From: Mycobacteroides salmoniphilum
GTDB taxonomy: Bacteria > Actinomycetota > Actinomycetes > Mycobacteriales > Mycobacteriaceae
Assembly (NCBI RefSeq): GCF_004924335.1
Contig: NZ_CP024633.1
Location: 4,464,001-4,528,000 of the forward strand
Length of the DNA: 64,000 nucleotides
Reading direction: 5' to 3'
The number at the start of each line of letters is the position of its first letter. Within the stretch, counting starts at the first letter, position 1. The translations under genes were made by a program, and so were the position numbers. The notes under the pieces are model-generated. The model saw only the letters and a program-made list of their open reading frames with translations, searched no databases and was not told the origin of the DNA. Positions 35,040-44,197 of the stretch are shown here, piece after piece.

Positions 35040-35902
35040 GCGAGCGACGGGGGGCCGGCCTTGACGGCGTGAGAAAGATCCGCGATCTGCGACCACTTCT
35101 CGGCAACCTCGTCCACGGTGGGCGGTGCGTCGAAGTCCGCACCGGCGTTCTCAAACAGTGCGACACGTTGCACCTTGCCGCCCCCGACGACGAAAACCGA
35201 ACCGTTGTCGGTGCTTTCCTCGGTGCACAGGTATCCGACGACCGGCGCGACGAAGGACGGTGGCAGCTTGTCCAGCACCGCCTCGGGGGCGATATCGGCG
35301 GTCATGCGCGTCGCAGCGATCGGCGCGATCGCATTAGCGTGGATGTTGTACTTGGCACCCTCCAGCGCGAGGGTGTTGATGAGCCCGACGAGGCCGAGTT
35401 TGGCGGCACTGTAGTTGGCCTGCCCGAAGTTGCCGAACAAGCCGCTGGTCGAGGTGGCGACCACGATGCGGCCGTAACCCTGATCCCGGAAGTGCTGCCA
35501 CGCGGCACGGGTGATGTTGTATCCGCCGTACAGGTGAACCTGTTGCACCGCATGCCAACTGTCGTAAGTCATCTTGTGGAACGTGCCGTCCCGCAGGATG
35601 CCGGCGTTGCTCACCACACCGTGAATGGCACCGAACTCGTCGAGGGCGGTCTTGACGATGTTGGCCGCGCCTTCTTCGGTGGCGACGCTGTCATAGTTGG
35701 CGACCGCGCGGCCCCCGGCCGCCTTGATCTCGTCGACCACACTGTCGGCCATCGCCGACCCGGCGCCGGATCCGTCGCGGGCACCACCCAAGTCGTTGAC
35801 AACCACCGAGGCGCCCTCACTGGCGAGGGTGAGCGCGTACTCGCGGCCCAGCCCCCCACCGGCTCCGGTCACGACAATTACCCGGTCTTGCACTCCCGGC
35901 AT
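35036..35902 (-). CDS. Short-chain dehydrogenase, multifunctional enzyme 2-like
   Basis: A 288-residue SDR: cofactor motif TGAGGGLGREYAL, NDLGG (an NAD-type acidic residue), NAGILRD, and catalytic YSAAK (YxxxK). The NDLGGARDGSG stretch and overall length match the (3R)-hydroxyacyl-CoA dehydrogenase domain of MFE-2/HSD17B4. With the MaoC hydratase two genes downstream this suggests (R)-path beta-oxidation. First gene of the three-gene overlap chain; ALDH lies 65 bp upstream. Confidence 0.88.
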   Translation of the reverse strand: MPGVQDRVIVVTGAGGGLGREYALTLASEGASVVVNDLGGARDGSGAGSAMADSVVDEIKAAGGRAVANYDSVATEEGAANIVKTALDEFGAIHGVVSNAGILRDGTFHKMTYDSWHAVQQVHLYGGYNITRAAWQHFRDQGYGRIVVATSTSGLFGNFGQANYSAAKLGLVGLINTLALEGAKYNIHANAIAPIAATRMTADIAPEAVLDKLPPSFVAPVVGYLCTEESTDNGSVFVVGGGKVQRVALFENAGADFDAPPTVDEVAEKWSQIADLSHAVKAGPPSLA

Positions 35903-35967
35903 GCAGAACTCCTATTCACTTGGCACTTCATTGGGTTGCTGAATAATGCGGAGGACGAAAAGCTTTA

Positions 35968-37386
35968 TTACATAAGCTTTTTCATCAACTTCAGGTTCTT
36001 CTCCAGGTACGGCGGATACGGCAGCTTGAGGTCCATCTTGGTGCTCTTGTACAGAGTCGACTTGAGATGGCTGAACTCATCGAAACCGGCCTTGCCGTGG
36101 TAGGCGCCCATACCGCTGGCACCGACACCGCCGAAGGGCAGGTTCGGGATAACAGCGTGGTAGAGCAGATGATTGATCACCGTGCCACCGGCAGGTACGT
36201 CATCGATAAATCGGTTGCCGATCCGCTTCGACTCCGTGAAGGCGTAGGCCGCCAACGGCTTTGGCCGAGAATTGATGAAGTCGATGGCGTCGTCGAGAGA
36301 GTCGGCGGTCAGCACCGGCAGGATCGGACCGAAGATCTCGTTCTGCATGAGTGGCTCGTCCGCGCTCGGATCCACCACGATCGTCGGCTCGATGGTGAGC
36401 GCGGAAGCATCGGAGGCACCGCCAGTGGCAACCTCACCTTCGGTCGCGGCCAGGTAACCCACCAAGCGATCGAACTGACGCTGGTTGACCACGCGCAGTC
36501 CCTTGGACTCCTTGTCGGCCTGGAACTCGGCCCACGCGGCCGTGATCTTCTCGACGAGTTCATCGCGAACCGCCGGGTCGACGAGGACATAGTCGGGAGC
36601 CAGACACACCTGACCTGAGTTGAGGCCCTTCATGTATCCGATGCGGCGTGCGGCGACCTCGATATTGGCATCGGCGGCCACGTAGACGGGTGACTTGCCA
36701 CCCAACTCCAGCGCGACCGGCGTCAGATGTTGCGCGGCGCCTTCCAAGATGCGCTTGCCGATCTCGGTGCCACCGGTGAACAGTGCCTTGTCGAAACCCT
36801 GCGCCAGCAGTTCTTGCGTCACCGCACCGTCGCCCTCGACGACGGCCACTGCGTGCGGGTCGAGGTACTGCGGAATGAGTTTGGCCATCAACGCCGATGA
36901 GGCGGGCGCGATCTCCGAGGGCTTGATGGCCACGGTGTTGCCGGCCGCCAGCGCGCCAACCACAGGCCCAAGCGTCAGGTACAGGGGGAAGTTCCAGGCA
37001 CCGATAACGAGCACCGTGCCGTACGGCTCAGGTACCGACCACGCCTTGGCGGGCTGCTGGGCCAGCGGAAGACCCCGCACCCGCTTGCGTCGCATCCAGC
37101 GCCGGAGGTTCTTGCGGGCATAGACGACCTCGACGACCGACCCGACAACATCGGCGATCCAGGCTTCGGCCGAGGAGCGCCCCAGGTCCTCGTGCAACGC
37201 GGTGGCGATCGCGGCCTCGTTCTCGGTGAAGAGCCGTTCCAGGCCGACGAGCTGCGCCTTGCGCCAATCGTATTCGCGAGTCCTACCCGTCGCGAAGGTC
37301 TCGCGCAGGCCCCGAACGATCCCCGGAATGCGTGAGGGCTCGGACGCGGCGTCCTGGTCGGCGGGCGTAGAGATCTCGGTGGTCAT
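35968..37386 (-). CDS. Aldehyde dehydrogenase (class 3-like)
   Basis: A 472-residue NAD(P)-dependent aldehyde dehydrogenase: IGAWNFPLYLTLGP (substrate/cofactor region), ALELGGKSP (catalytic Glu), GLNSGQVCLAPDYV (catalytic Cys) and EIFGPILPVL. The class 3 type often acts on fatty or aromatic aldehydes. ATG 37386 has GAGAGGA upstream; the frame is open to 37425. It precedes the SDR-QOR-MaoC genes by 65 bp and may be co-transcribed. Confidence 0.92.
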   Translation of the reverse strand: MTTEISTPADQDAASEPSRIPGIVRGLRETFATGRTREYDWRKAQLVGLERLFTENEAAIATALHEDLGRSSAEAWIADVVGSVVEVVYARKNLRRWMRRKRVRGLPLAQQPAKAWSVPEPYGTVLVIGAWNFPLYLTLGPVVGALAAGNTVAIKPSEIAPASSALMAKLIPQYLDPHAVAVVEGDGAVTQELLAQGFDKALFTGGTEIGKRILEGAAQHLTPVALELGGKSPVYVAADANIEVAARRIGYMKGLNSGQVCLAPDYVLVDPAVRDELVEKITAAWAEFQADKESKGLRVVNQRQFDRLVGYLAATEGEVATGGASDASALTIEPTIVVDPSADEPLMQNEIFGPILPVLTADSLDDAIDFINSRPKPLAAYAFTESKRIGNRFIDDVPAGGTVINHLLYHAVIPNLPFGGVGASGMGAYHGKAGFDEFSHLKSTLYKSTKMDLKLPYPPYLEKNLKLMKKLM

Positions 37387-37542
37387 ATCCGTTCCTCTCG
37401 ATGGCACGCTCATCAATGAGCACATCTCCGCAGGTCACGTACGCGTACCCGGACGAGCGATGGCAGCTGAGTGAGCTGTATCACCGATGGTAACCAACCA
37501 GTTGGGACCTGAGAACCCCGCACCCCCGGGGGCCGAGCTCCG

Positions 37543-38493
37543 TCAGCCCTTGAGCTCGGCCTCTATCAGGGTGTTCCCGCGCAAGTCCTCTTCGCTGTAA
37601 GCCAGGCGGCCCGCATCCGACATCTCCACCTCGGCCGGAATCGCCCGAACCGTCCACCCACGACCGGCGAGCCATTGGGGGACATCGGTGCGGTTCTCGT
37701 CGTGGTACATCAGCGATCCGACGTCAAGAGACTCTCCGTCCATTCCCGCCAGCTTGCGGGCCCGGTCGAAATGTTCGCGCATCTTGCTGCGGAACTCGTG
37801 TCGCTTGGCGTTGTCCGGTCCGACGGCCTCGACGGCGATCCTGCTGCCCGGAGCGCTCTGATCCACGATCAGTTCGAAGAGCCGATCCTGCGCCTCGGTC
37901 GGCAGATACATGAGCAGCCCTTCGGCCAGCCACGCCGTGGGCGATGTGACGTCGAACCCCTCCTGCTGCAGCGCCGCCGGCCAGTCCTGCCGAAGATCGA
38001 CGGGCACCTCGCGGCGAAGGCAGGCAGAACGCACATCGTGCTCATCGAGTGTTTGGCGCTTGTACTGCAACACGAGCGGCTGATCGATTTCGTACACGGT
38101 GGTACCCGCGGGCCAGTCCAGTCGGTACGCACGAGAATCCAGGCCGGCGGCCAGGATCACCACCTGGGTGATCCCCGCGCGCGACGCCCGTTCAAAGAAT
38201 CCGTCGAAGAATCGAGTGCGGACCGCCTGGTAATCCACCGCGTACTGCATGATGCGGTCGGCTTCGGGGTCGAGCTCGGCGAGCTGCTGGCGCAGCTCAT
38301 CGCTCGCGATCACTGACCAGGACCCGGCACCCGCACGTTCGACGAGGAGCTGCGCGAACGGATCCTTGATGAGCGGCGTGTCACTACGGGTTTCGGCCGC
38401 TCGCGCCGCGGCCACCATGACCGCGGTGGCTCCCACACTGCTCGCGATGTCCCAGCTGTCATCATCGGACCGGGCGGTGGTCGCGTCGGTCAC
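37543..38493 (-). CDS. SAM-dependent methyltransferase, TIGR00027 family (array 2, copy 2)
   Basis: 316 residues. It starts MTDATTARSDDDSWDIASSVGATAV and contains VVILAAGLDSRAYRLDWPAG (motif I), TVYEIDQPLVLQYK, VPVDLRQDWPAALQQEG and TAWLAEGLLMYLPTEAQ. It has a longer inter-motif region (SDELRQQLAELDPEADRIMQ) than array 1 and shares it with its neighbour. The GTG start overlaps the stop of that neighbour (GTGA). Confidence 0.88.
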   Translation of the reverse strand: MTDATTARSDDDSWDIASSVGATAVMVAAARAAETRSDTPLIKDPFAQLLVERAGAGSWSVIASDELRQQLAELDPEADRIMQYAVDYQAVRTRFFDGFFERASRAGITQVVILAAGLDSRAYRLDWPAGTTVYEIDQPLVLQYKRQTLDEHDVRSACLRREVPVDLRQDWPAALQQEGFDVTSPTAWLAEGLLMYLPTEAQDRLFELIVDQSAPGSRIAVEAVGPDNAKRHEFRSKMREHFDRARKLAGMDGESLDVGSLMYHDENRTDVPQWLAGRGWTVRAIPAEVEMSDAGRLAYSEEDLRGNTLIEAELKG

Positions 38494-39407
38494 CGCAGTT
38501 CTCCCTGGATCAGCTGGCCGCGGAATGTTCCCTGCTCAGCATCCTCGGGCACCGGCCTGCCCAGCCGCGCCATCTCGTCGTGCGCATCAGTCTTGGTCAC
38601 CGACCATCCGTGTGCCCCAAGCCATTCCGCCGGGTCGGCCCGGTTCTCGTCCTCGTAGATCAAGTTCTCGATCGTGACATCGACATCGATGGCGGTCTTG
38701 AACGCGGCACGCACCTGCTCCCGGCGGGCCGCCTCCTCCTCGCTCTCATCCAGGATCAGCTTGCCCTCGTATCCCTCCACGGCAATGTGGCTGCCCGGGG
38801 CGCTCAATACACCGATGTTCACGAACAGACTGTCCTGAGCGTCGGCGGGCAAATACGGCAGCAAGCCTTCGGCAAGCCACGCGGTGGGTTGCCCGGAATC
38901 GAATCCGGCCGCACGCAGCGCGGCCGGCCAGTCCTCGCGCAGATCGATGGCCACGCCGCGTCGTTGCGCCTTCGGTTGATGGGCGGCAAGCACGGAGGCC
39001 TTGAATTCCAGAACCTGGGGTTGGTCGATCTCGAACACGGTGGTGTCGGCAGGCCAGTCGAGCCGGTACGCGCGGGAGTCCAGCCCCGAAGCCAGGATGA
39101 CGATCTGCCGGACGCCCGCCGCGGTCGCCGCCAGAAAGTAGGCGTCGAAGAAATTGGTGCGCGTGGCCTGGTAGTCGACCATCCGGCCGTAGATCCGGCC
39201 CGCCTCGGGATCGGGCCATTCGATGTCGCCGGTCACCAACCGCTCCCAGCCCGTCGATTTACCGGTCGCGTCGACCAGTATCTGAGCGAACGGATCGTTG
39301 ATGAGCGCGTCGGCACGCAGTGTCTCGGTAGCGCGAGCGGCCGCCACCCCGAGAGCGGTCGCGCCCACGCTGGAAGTGATGTCCCAGCTGTCCCCGTCGA
39401 CCCGCAT
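38490..39407 (-). CDS. SAM-dependent methyltransferase, TIGR00027 family (array 2, copy 1)
   Basis: 305 residues from ATG 39407 (MRVDGDSWDITSSVGATALG), with GAGAGGAG upstream; the frame is open to 39437. Motifs are IVILASGLDSRAYRLDWPAD, TVFEIDQPQVLEFK, VAIDLREDWPAALRAAGFD and TAWLAEGLLPYLPADAQ. It forms a two-gene operon with copy 2. The substrate is unknown. Confidence 0.88.
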   Translation of the reverse strand: MRVDGDSWDITSSVGATALGVAAARATETLRADALINDPFAQILVDATGKSTGWERLVTGDIEWPDPEAGRIYGRMVDYQATRTNFFDAYFLAATAAGVRQIVILASGLDSRAYRLDWPADTTVFEIDQPQVLEFKASVLAAHQPKAQRRGVAIDLREDWPAALRAAGFDSGQPTAWLAEGLLPYLPADAQDSLFVNIGVLSAPGSHIAVEGYEGKLILDESEEEAARREQVRAAFKTAIDVDVTIENLIYEDENRADPAEWLGAHGWSVTKTDAHDEMARLGRPVPEDAEQGTFRGQLIQGELR

Positions 39408-39776
39408 GTGGCTCCTCTCACGGCAAACTAGACCCAATAGTGAGCAATGCTACCGATCTCCATCGGTGGCCGGCATTGTGCCGCGGGTCACATTCGGCCT
39501 GTTCGGGCGCAGGTGACCGCACCATTCATTCATTTGCCCGCCACTTTGGATAGGCTGTGCTGCAGAACGTCAACCGCCCAGACACACTTGGTCAATTTAT
39601 GCAGTTCCTACCCGGATCTGGCATAAGGTTCATCATCGAATCCGTTTGATGACCCACCCTGGCGAAGTTCGCTGGCAGAGGGCTTACTAAAATCCGGTCC
39701 AAGAGATAGCTCAGATGAAGTTCGAAAGGGGATAGAACGTGCTTGCCACGTACATGTCCACGGGGGGATGTCAATA
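39408..39776 (+). promoter_or_regulatory. Upstream region of the ketoacyl synthase gene
   Basis: 369 bp of divergent spacer. I see no gene in it. The part nearest the ketoacyl synthase (39580-39740) is relatively AT-rich and probably holds its promoter; TCATCA and TGATGA at about 39630-39655 are a weak inverted repeat. GGGGGG at 39762-39767 acts as the Shine-Dalgarno for ATG 39777. Confidence 0.45.
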
Positions 39777-41033
39777 ATGGCCAAACCATCTACCGCAAAT
39801 GGCGGCTTTCCGAACATCGTCGTGACCGGCATGGCCATGACGACGTCGATCGCACCGGATGTCGAGGGCACCTGGAAGGGACTGCTCGCCGGCGAGAGCG
39901 GCATCCGCACCCTCGAAGACGACTTCGTGGCCCACTACAACCTGCCGGTGAAGATCGGCGGGCACCTCAAGGTCCGCGACTTCGACAAAGGCATGACGAA
40001 AATCGAGCACCGTCGTCTGTCCTACGTCCAGCGCTTGGCAGCGATTATGGGCCGCCAGGTCTGGGAGGACGCCGGGGCTCCCGACGTCGACCTGGAACGT
40101 CTGGCGGTGTCGGTCGGCACCGGTCTCGGCGGCGCCGAGAAAATGGTCGAGGCCTACGACGATATGCGCGCCAAGGGTACGAAAGTCGTTTCGCCCCTGG
40201 CTGTTCAGATGTTCATGCCCAACGGAGCGGCCGCCGTCATCGGGCTGGAGCGCAAGGCCCGTGGCGGCGTCATCACTCCCGTATCGGCATGCGCGTCGGG
40301 CAATGAGGGCATCGCGCACGCGTGGCGTCAGATCGCCTACGGCGATGCCGATATCGCCATCTGCGGCGGTGTCGAGGCGGCCATCGAGGCCGTCCCGATC
40401 GCGGCGTTCGCCAACATGCGCATCGTGATGTCGACCGATAACGACAACCCCGCAGGTGCCTCGCGTCCGTTCGACAAGAATCGCACCGGCTTCGTCTTCG
40501 GCGAGGGCGCCGCACTCATGGTCATCGAGACCGAGGAACATGCCAAGGCGCGGGGAGCTCGGATTTACGCTCGCCTACTCGGTGCAGGCATCACGTCGGA
40601 CGGTTTCCACGTCGTGGCACCGCATCCGGACGGCATCGGCGCCGCCAAGGCAATGAACCGGGCCCTGGAGACCGCCGGACTGGACGCCAAGGACATCGAC
40701 CACGTCAACGCCCATGCCACCGCAACAAGCGTGGGCGATGTCGCCGAGGGCAAGGCCATCCATAACTCGAACCTGCACCACGCCGCGGTCTACGCACCCA
40801 AGGGCGCCCTCGGGCACTCGGTGGGTGCGGTCGGTGCCGTCGAAGCCGTCATCACAGTGAAGTCGTTGCAGGAGGGCATCATTCCGCCCACCCTCAACTA
40901 TGAGACGCCTGATCCGGAGATCGAACTCGACATCGTCAGCAAGGAGCCCCGCAAGGGCAACTACAAGTACGCGATCAACAACTCGTTCGGGTTCGGTGGC
41001 CACAACGTGGCAATCGCCCTCGGCAAGTACTGA
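39777..41033 (+). CDS. Beta-ketoacyl-ACP synthase, KasA/KasB-like
   Basis: A 418-residue thiolase-fold condensing enzyme of the FAS-II type. The catalytic triad is Cys172 (VSACASG), His313 (NAHATATS) and His347 ([10 protein letters not shown]), positions nearly the same as in KasA. It extends malonyl-AcpM-linked acyl chains toward meromycolate. It stands alone, not beside fabD, acpM or accD6, so it is probably an extra KasB-like paralogue. ATG 39777 ([10 protein letters not shown]) is preferred over ATG 39768, which directly abuts the Shine-Dalgarno. Confidence 0.9.
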   Translation: MAKPSTANGGFPNIVVTGMAMTTSIAPDVEGTWKGLLAGESGIRTLEDDFVAHYNLPVKIGGHLKVRDFDKGMTKIEHRRLSYVQRLAAIMGRQVWEDAGAPDVDLERLAVSVGTGLGGAEKMVEAYDDMRAKGTKVVSPLAVQMFMPNGAAAVIGLERKARGGVITPVSACASGNEGIAHAWRQIAYGDADIAICGGVEAAIEAVPIAAFANMRIVMSTDNDNPAGASRPFDKNRTGFVFGEGAALMVIETEEHAKARGARIYARLLGAGITSDGFHVVAPHPDGIGAAKAMNRALETAGLDAKDIDHVNAHATATSVGDVAEGKAIHNSNLHHAAVYAPKGALGHSVGAVGAVEAVITVKSLQEGIIPPTLNYETPDPEIELDIVSKEPRKGNYKYAINNSFGFGGHNVAIALGKY

Positions 41034-41054
41034 TCCATTTCTCTTCCCTGACTC

Positions 41055-41101
41055 GCCGTCTGGCTGCGGATTCGTATCGCACGATTCCGCAGCTAGGCGG
41101 C
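41055..41101. terminator. Bidirectional terminator hairpin between convergent genes
   Basis: A 16-bp stem (41055-41070 with 41086-41101, two G-U wobbles) lies between the convergent ketoacyl synthase and acyl-CoA dehydrogenase genes. Confidence 0.6.
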
Positions 41102-41123
41102 GTGTCGGCGTTCGGGCGCTGGC

Positions 41124-42305
41124 CTACCGGAACGCCGGGATACCGGTGAGTGCCTGGCCGATGACCAGCGTGTGCATCTCGCTGGTGCCCTCATAAGTCA
41201 ACACCGACTCCAGGTTGTTGGCATGCCGCATCACCGGGTACTCCCCCGAAATACCGTTCGCACCAAGGATTGTTCTGGCCGTCCTGGCGATCTCGATGGC
41301 CTCGCGCACGTTGTTGAGCTTGCCCAGGCTGACCTGCGGTGTGGTCAACGTGTCCGCGTCCTTACGACGGCCCAGATGCAATGCCAACAACAGACCCTTG
41401 CCGTACTCGAGTGTCATGTTGGCCAGCTTCTCCTGGGTCAACTGGAATCCAGCGATCGGGCGATCGAACTGTTCTCGGGTCTGGGCGTAATCGAGTGCGG
41501 TACGTAGGCATTCACGCGCCGCACCCATCGAGCCGAAGATGATGCCGAAGCGCGCCTCGTTGAGGCATGACAGCGGTGCCTTGAGCCCGATCGCCTCCGG
41601 TAGCCGGTTCTTCTCCGGCACCCGCACATCGCTGAGGTTGAGTTCGGCGGTCACCGACGCGCGCAAGGACATCTTGGACCGGATGGTCTGGGCGTTGAAT
41701 CCCGCTGAATCGGTCGATACCAGGAATCCACGAACACCCTCGTCCGTCTGCGCCCAGATGACAGCGACGTCGGCGATCGACCCGTTGGTGATCCACATCT
41801 TGGTGCCGTTGACGATCCAGTCGCTGCCATCGCGCCGGGCATGGGTGCGCATTCCGCCGGGGTTGGACCCGAAATCGGGTTCGGTCAGACCGAAACACCC
41901 CAGCTCCTCCCCCGTCGCCATCCGCGGCAGCCACTTCTGTTTCTGCGCATCACTGCCGTAGGCATAGATGGCGTACATCGCCAGTGATCCCTGCACACTG
42001 ACCAGTGACCGGATCCCCGAGTCGCCCGCCTCGAGCTCCATACACGCCAGTCCGTATGCGAGAGAGGATGTTCCGGAGCATCCATAACCCTGCAGGTGCA
42101 TACCGAGCACACCGATCTTGCCCAGCTCCAACGCAAGCTTGCGTACCGGTAGGTCACCGTCTTCGTACCAGCGCTGAACGTTGGGAACCACGCGCGCCTG
42201 AACCAGCGCACGCACGCTGTTGCGAATCGCGCGTTCCTCGTCGCTGAGCAACGCGTCGATACCGAACAGCTCGTCGGGGTCACTTCGGTCAGCATCCGCA
42301 GCCAT
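41124..42305 (-). CDS. Acyl-CoA dehydrogenase, glutaryl-CoA dehydrogenase-like
   Basis: A 393-residue flavoprotein with the acyl-CoA dehydrogenase signatures CFGLTEPDFGSNPGGMRT and QTREQFDRPIAGFQLTQEKLA. The catalytic glutamate is in TYEGTSEMHTLVIG. Sequence and length resemble glutaryl-CoA dehydrogenase (GcdH), which oxidatively decarboxylates glutaryl-CoA from lysine or tryptophan breakdown, but substrate assignment from sequence is tentative. Electrons go to ETF. Confidence 0.88.
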   Translation of the reverse strand: MAADADRSDPDELFGIDALLSDEERAIRNSVRALVQARVVPNVQRWYEDGDLPVRKLALELGKIGVLGMHLQGYGCSGTSSLAYGLACMELEAGDSGIRSLVSVQGSLAMYAIYAYGSDAQKQKWLPRMATGEELGCFGLTEPDFGSNPGGMRTHARRDGSDWIVNGTKMWITNGSIADVAVIWAQTDEGVRGFLVSTDSAGFNAQTIRSKMSLRASVTAELNLSDVRVPEKNRLPEAIGLKAPLSCLNEARFGIIFGSMGAARECLRTALDYAQTREQFDRPIAGFQLTQEKLANMTLEYGKGLLLALHLGRRKDADTLTTPQVSLGKLNNVREAIEIARTARTILGANGISGEYPVMRHANNLESVLTYEGTSEMHTLVIGQALTGIPAFR

Positions 42306-42403
42306 GTCGCAGACCCTAGCGCCCGGGGGCCTTGCCCCGGCCAGGAACTGAAGCGGTACAGCCGCTCAAACCTGCGGAGCCAGGGAAGCCTACCCTCGGA
42401 AAT

Positions 42404-42781
42404 ATGTCCTCCCCCGACAGGCCGCATCTGGTTCCCGGCCCGGACCACCCCATCGACATCGCGCCCTCCGGTACCCGCGTCGTGGTCACGTCCGGCGATG
42501 TCACCATCGCCGACACCACCCACGCGCTGCGGCTGCAGGAGTCCACCTATCCGCCCGTGTACTACCTCCCACCCGACGCGGTGAACTGGGAGGTGCTCCA
42601 GCGCACCGATACCCACACCTACTGCCCGTACAAGGGCGAGGCGTCGTATTACTCGGTGCACACACCAGAGGGAACGATCGAAGACGCCGTCTGGACCTAC
42701 GAAGACCCGTATCCGGCGGTCTCCCCGATCGCCCGTCATCTGGCCTTCTATCCCGACCGGGTCAACGTCACCGCGCAGTGA
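42404..42781 (+). CDS. DUF427 family protein
   Basis: A 125-residue protein with the DUF427 fold: TRVVVTSGDVTIADT, YYLPPDAV, TYCPYKGEASYYSV and AWTYEDPYPAVSPIA-like motifs. The family is widespread in actinobacteria and without a firm function. ATG 42404 follows the upstream spacer; a longer open frame from 42332 is not needed. Confidence 0.82.
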   Translation: MSSPDRPHLVPGPDHPIDIAPSGTRVVVTSGDVTIADTTHALRLQESTYPPVYYLPPDAVNWEVLQRTDTHTYCPYKGEASYYSVHTPEGTIEDAVWTYEDPYPAVSPIARHLAFYPDRVNVTAQ

Positions 42782-42827
42782 CCGCACCCGTATGGCGACC
42801 CCCTGGTTGCTGGCGTACCTTGTGCGC

Positions 42828-43472
42828 ATGACGACGGTTCAACGGCGAGCTTTCAACGACCAGGTGACGCGGTTCTGGGGCCGTGCCGCCAAGGCATACG
42901 ACTGGGCACCGCTACAACAATGGGTGTACCGACCCGCGCAGGACGAGATAATCGCCCTACTACGTCAACACAAGTCCCAGCGGGTCGTCGATATCGCCTG
43001 CGGTACCGGCATTCTGGCGACACGCATCCAGGAGGAACTCGGACCCGAGCGGGTGCACGGGGTCGATATGTCCGAAGGGATGCTCGCCCAGGCGAAGGCC
43101 CGATCGGCGCTGGTCGACTGGCAGTTCGCGCCTGCCGAGAAGCTGCCGTTCGACGACGGTGCGTTGGACGCGGTGGTGTCCACCTCGGCGTTCCACTTCT
43201 TTGATCAGCCCGCTGCGCTCGCCGAATTCCATCGGGTGCTGGCTCCCGGCGGATTCACCGCCATCACCACATTCACCCCCGACCGCGCCTCCGCCCCGAT
43301 CCTGCGCCGAATCTTCGGTGACCGCGTGCCCGCAAGCGTTCCGTCGAAGGCCGAGATGCGTCAGATGTTCGAGACCGCCGGATTCGAGGTTGCGGTGCAG
43401 CGACCGGTGCGCCACCCCTTCACTCTCCCCTTCGTGGAGTTCGATCGACTCACGGTGGGCATCAAGCAATGA
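42828..43472 (+). CDS. Class I SAM-dependent methyltransferase
   Basis: A 214-residue methyltransferase of the UbiE/type 11 kind. SAM motif I is VVDIACGTGILATRI, followed by VHGVDMSEGMLAQAK, FAPAEKLPFDDGALDAVVSTSAFHFFD and EFHRVLAPGGFTAI. The substrate is unknown. The ATG at 42828 is the likeliest start (MTTVQRRAF); the frame is open to 42792. The stop overlaps the next gene (ATGA). Confidence 0.85.
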   Translation: MTTVQRRAFNDQVTRFWGRAAKAYDWAPLQQWVYRPAQDEIIALLRQHKSQRVVDIACGTGILATRIQEELGPERVHGVDMSEGMLAQAKARSALVDWQFAPAEKLPFDDGALDAVVSTSAFHFFDQPAALAEFHRVLAPGGFTAITTFTPDRASAPILRRIFGDRVPASVPSKAEMRQMFETAGFEVAVQRPVRHPFTLPFVEFDRLTVGIKQ

Positions 43473-44197
43473 CCCGGTGGCTGCTGCTACGCGGCCTGAG
43501 CCGCGAGAAGCGCCACTGGGAGCAGTTCCCGCAAGTCTTCGCCGAATCGCTTGGTGTTCAGGTGGAATGCCTGGACGCACCAGGATTCGGCACCGAGTTC
43601 CAGCGCACCTCGCCCGCGAGCATCTCCGCGATCACGGACGACATCCGATCCCGGCTGGACCGTGGCGGTGACACGTGGTCACTGCTCTCCATATCTCTGG
43701 GCGGCATGATCGGACTCGACTGGTGCGCGCGTTATCCCGGGGACTTCGAGCGCGCCGTCATCATCAATTCGAGCACCGCCGCGACCCCGGTGTGGCAGCG
43801 GTTTCTGCCGTCGTCGATTCCCAACCTGGTGCTCGGACGGTTCCGTGCCGACGTGCCGCGCGAGCGCGCGATCCTGGCGCAGACCGCCAACAACCCCGAC
43901 CTCGATCTCGAGGCACTGTCCCGGCGGTGGGCCGGGTACCTGCAGACACAGCGCCCCTCCAGCGCCAGCATCGCCCGCCAGATCACTGCGGCCATCGCCT
44001 TCCGGATACCGAAACGCATCGATACCCCGCTGTTGGTGCTGACCTCCGCCAATGATCGGCTCGTGAGTTCCTCTGCGTCGGGCACGATCGCCAACACATT
44101 CGGCGCCCCCTTGGCGGTGCATACTTCCGCCGGGCACGACCTTCCCCTCGACGACGGCGTATGGATCGCCGAGCAGGTAAGACGGTGGATCGACTAA
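43469..44197 (+). CDS. Alpha/beta hydrolase
   Basis: A 242-residue serine hydrolase: nucleophile elbow SISLGGMIG (Ser), with probable catalytic Asp in TSANDRLVS and His in SAGHDLPLDDG. Substrate unknown. Translationally coupled to the upstream methyltransferase (ATGA), so the pair probably acts on the same compound. Confidence 0.83.
   Translation: MTRWLLLRGLSREKRHWEQFPQVFAESLGVQVECLDAPGFGTEFQRTSPASISAITDDIRSRLDRGGDTWSLLSISLGGMIGLDWCARYPGDFERAVIINSSTAATPVWQRFLPSSIPNLVLGRFRADVPRERAILAQTANNPDLDLEALSRRWAGYLQTQRPSSASIARQITAAIAFRIPKRIDTPLLVLTSANDRLVSSSASGTIANTFGAPLAVHTSAGHDLPLDDGVWIAEQVRRWID

Noticed and set aside
24196..39407. Methyltransferase arrays as a restriction-modification system
   Set aside because: They belong to the TIGR00027/leucine carboxyl methyltransferase group, with no DNA-methyltransferase catalytic motif and no nuclease gene nearby.
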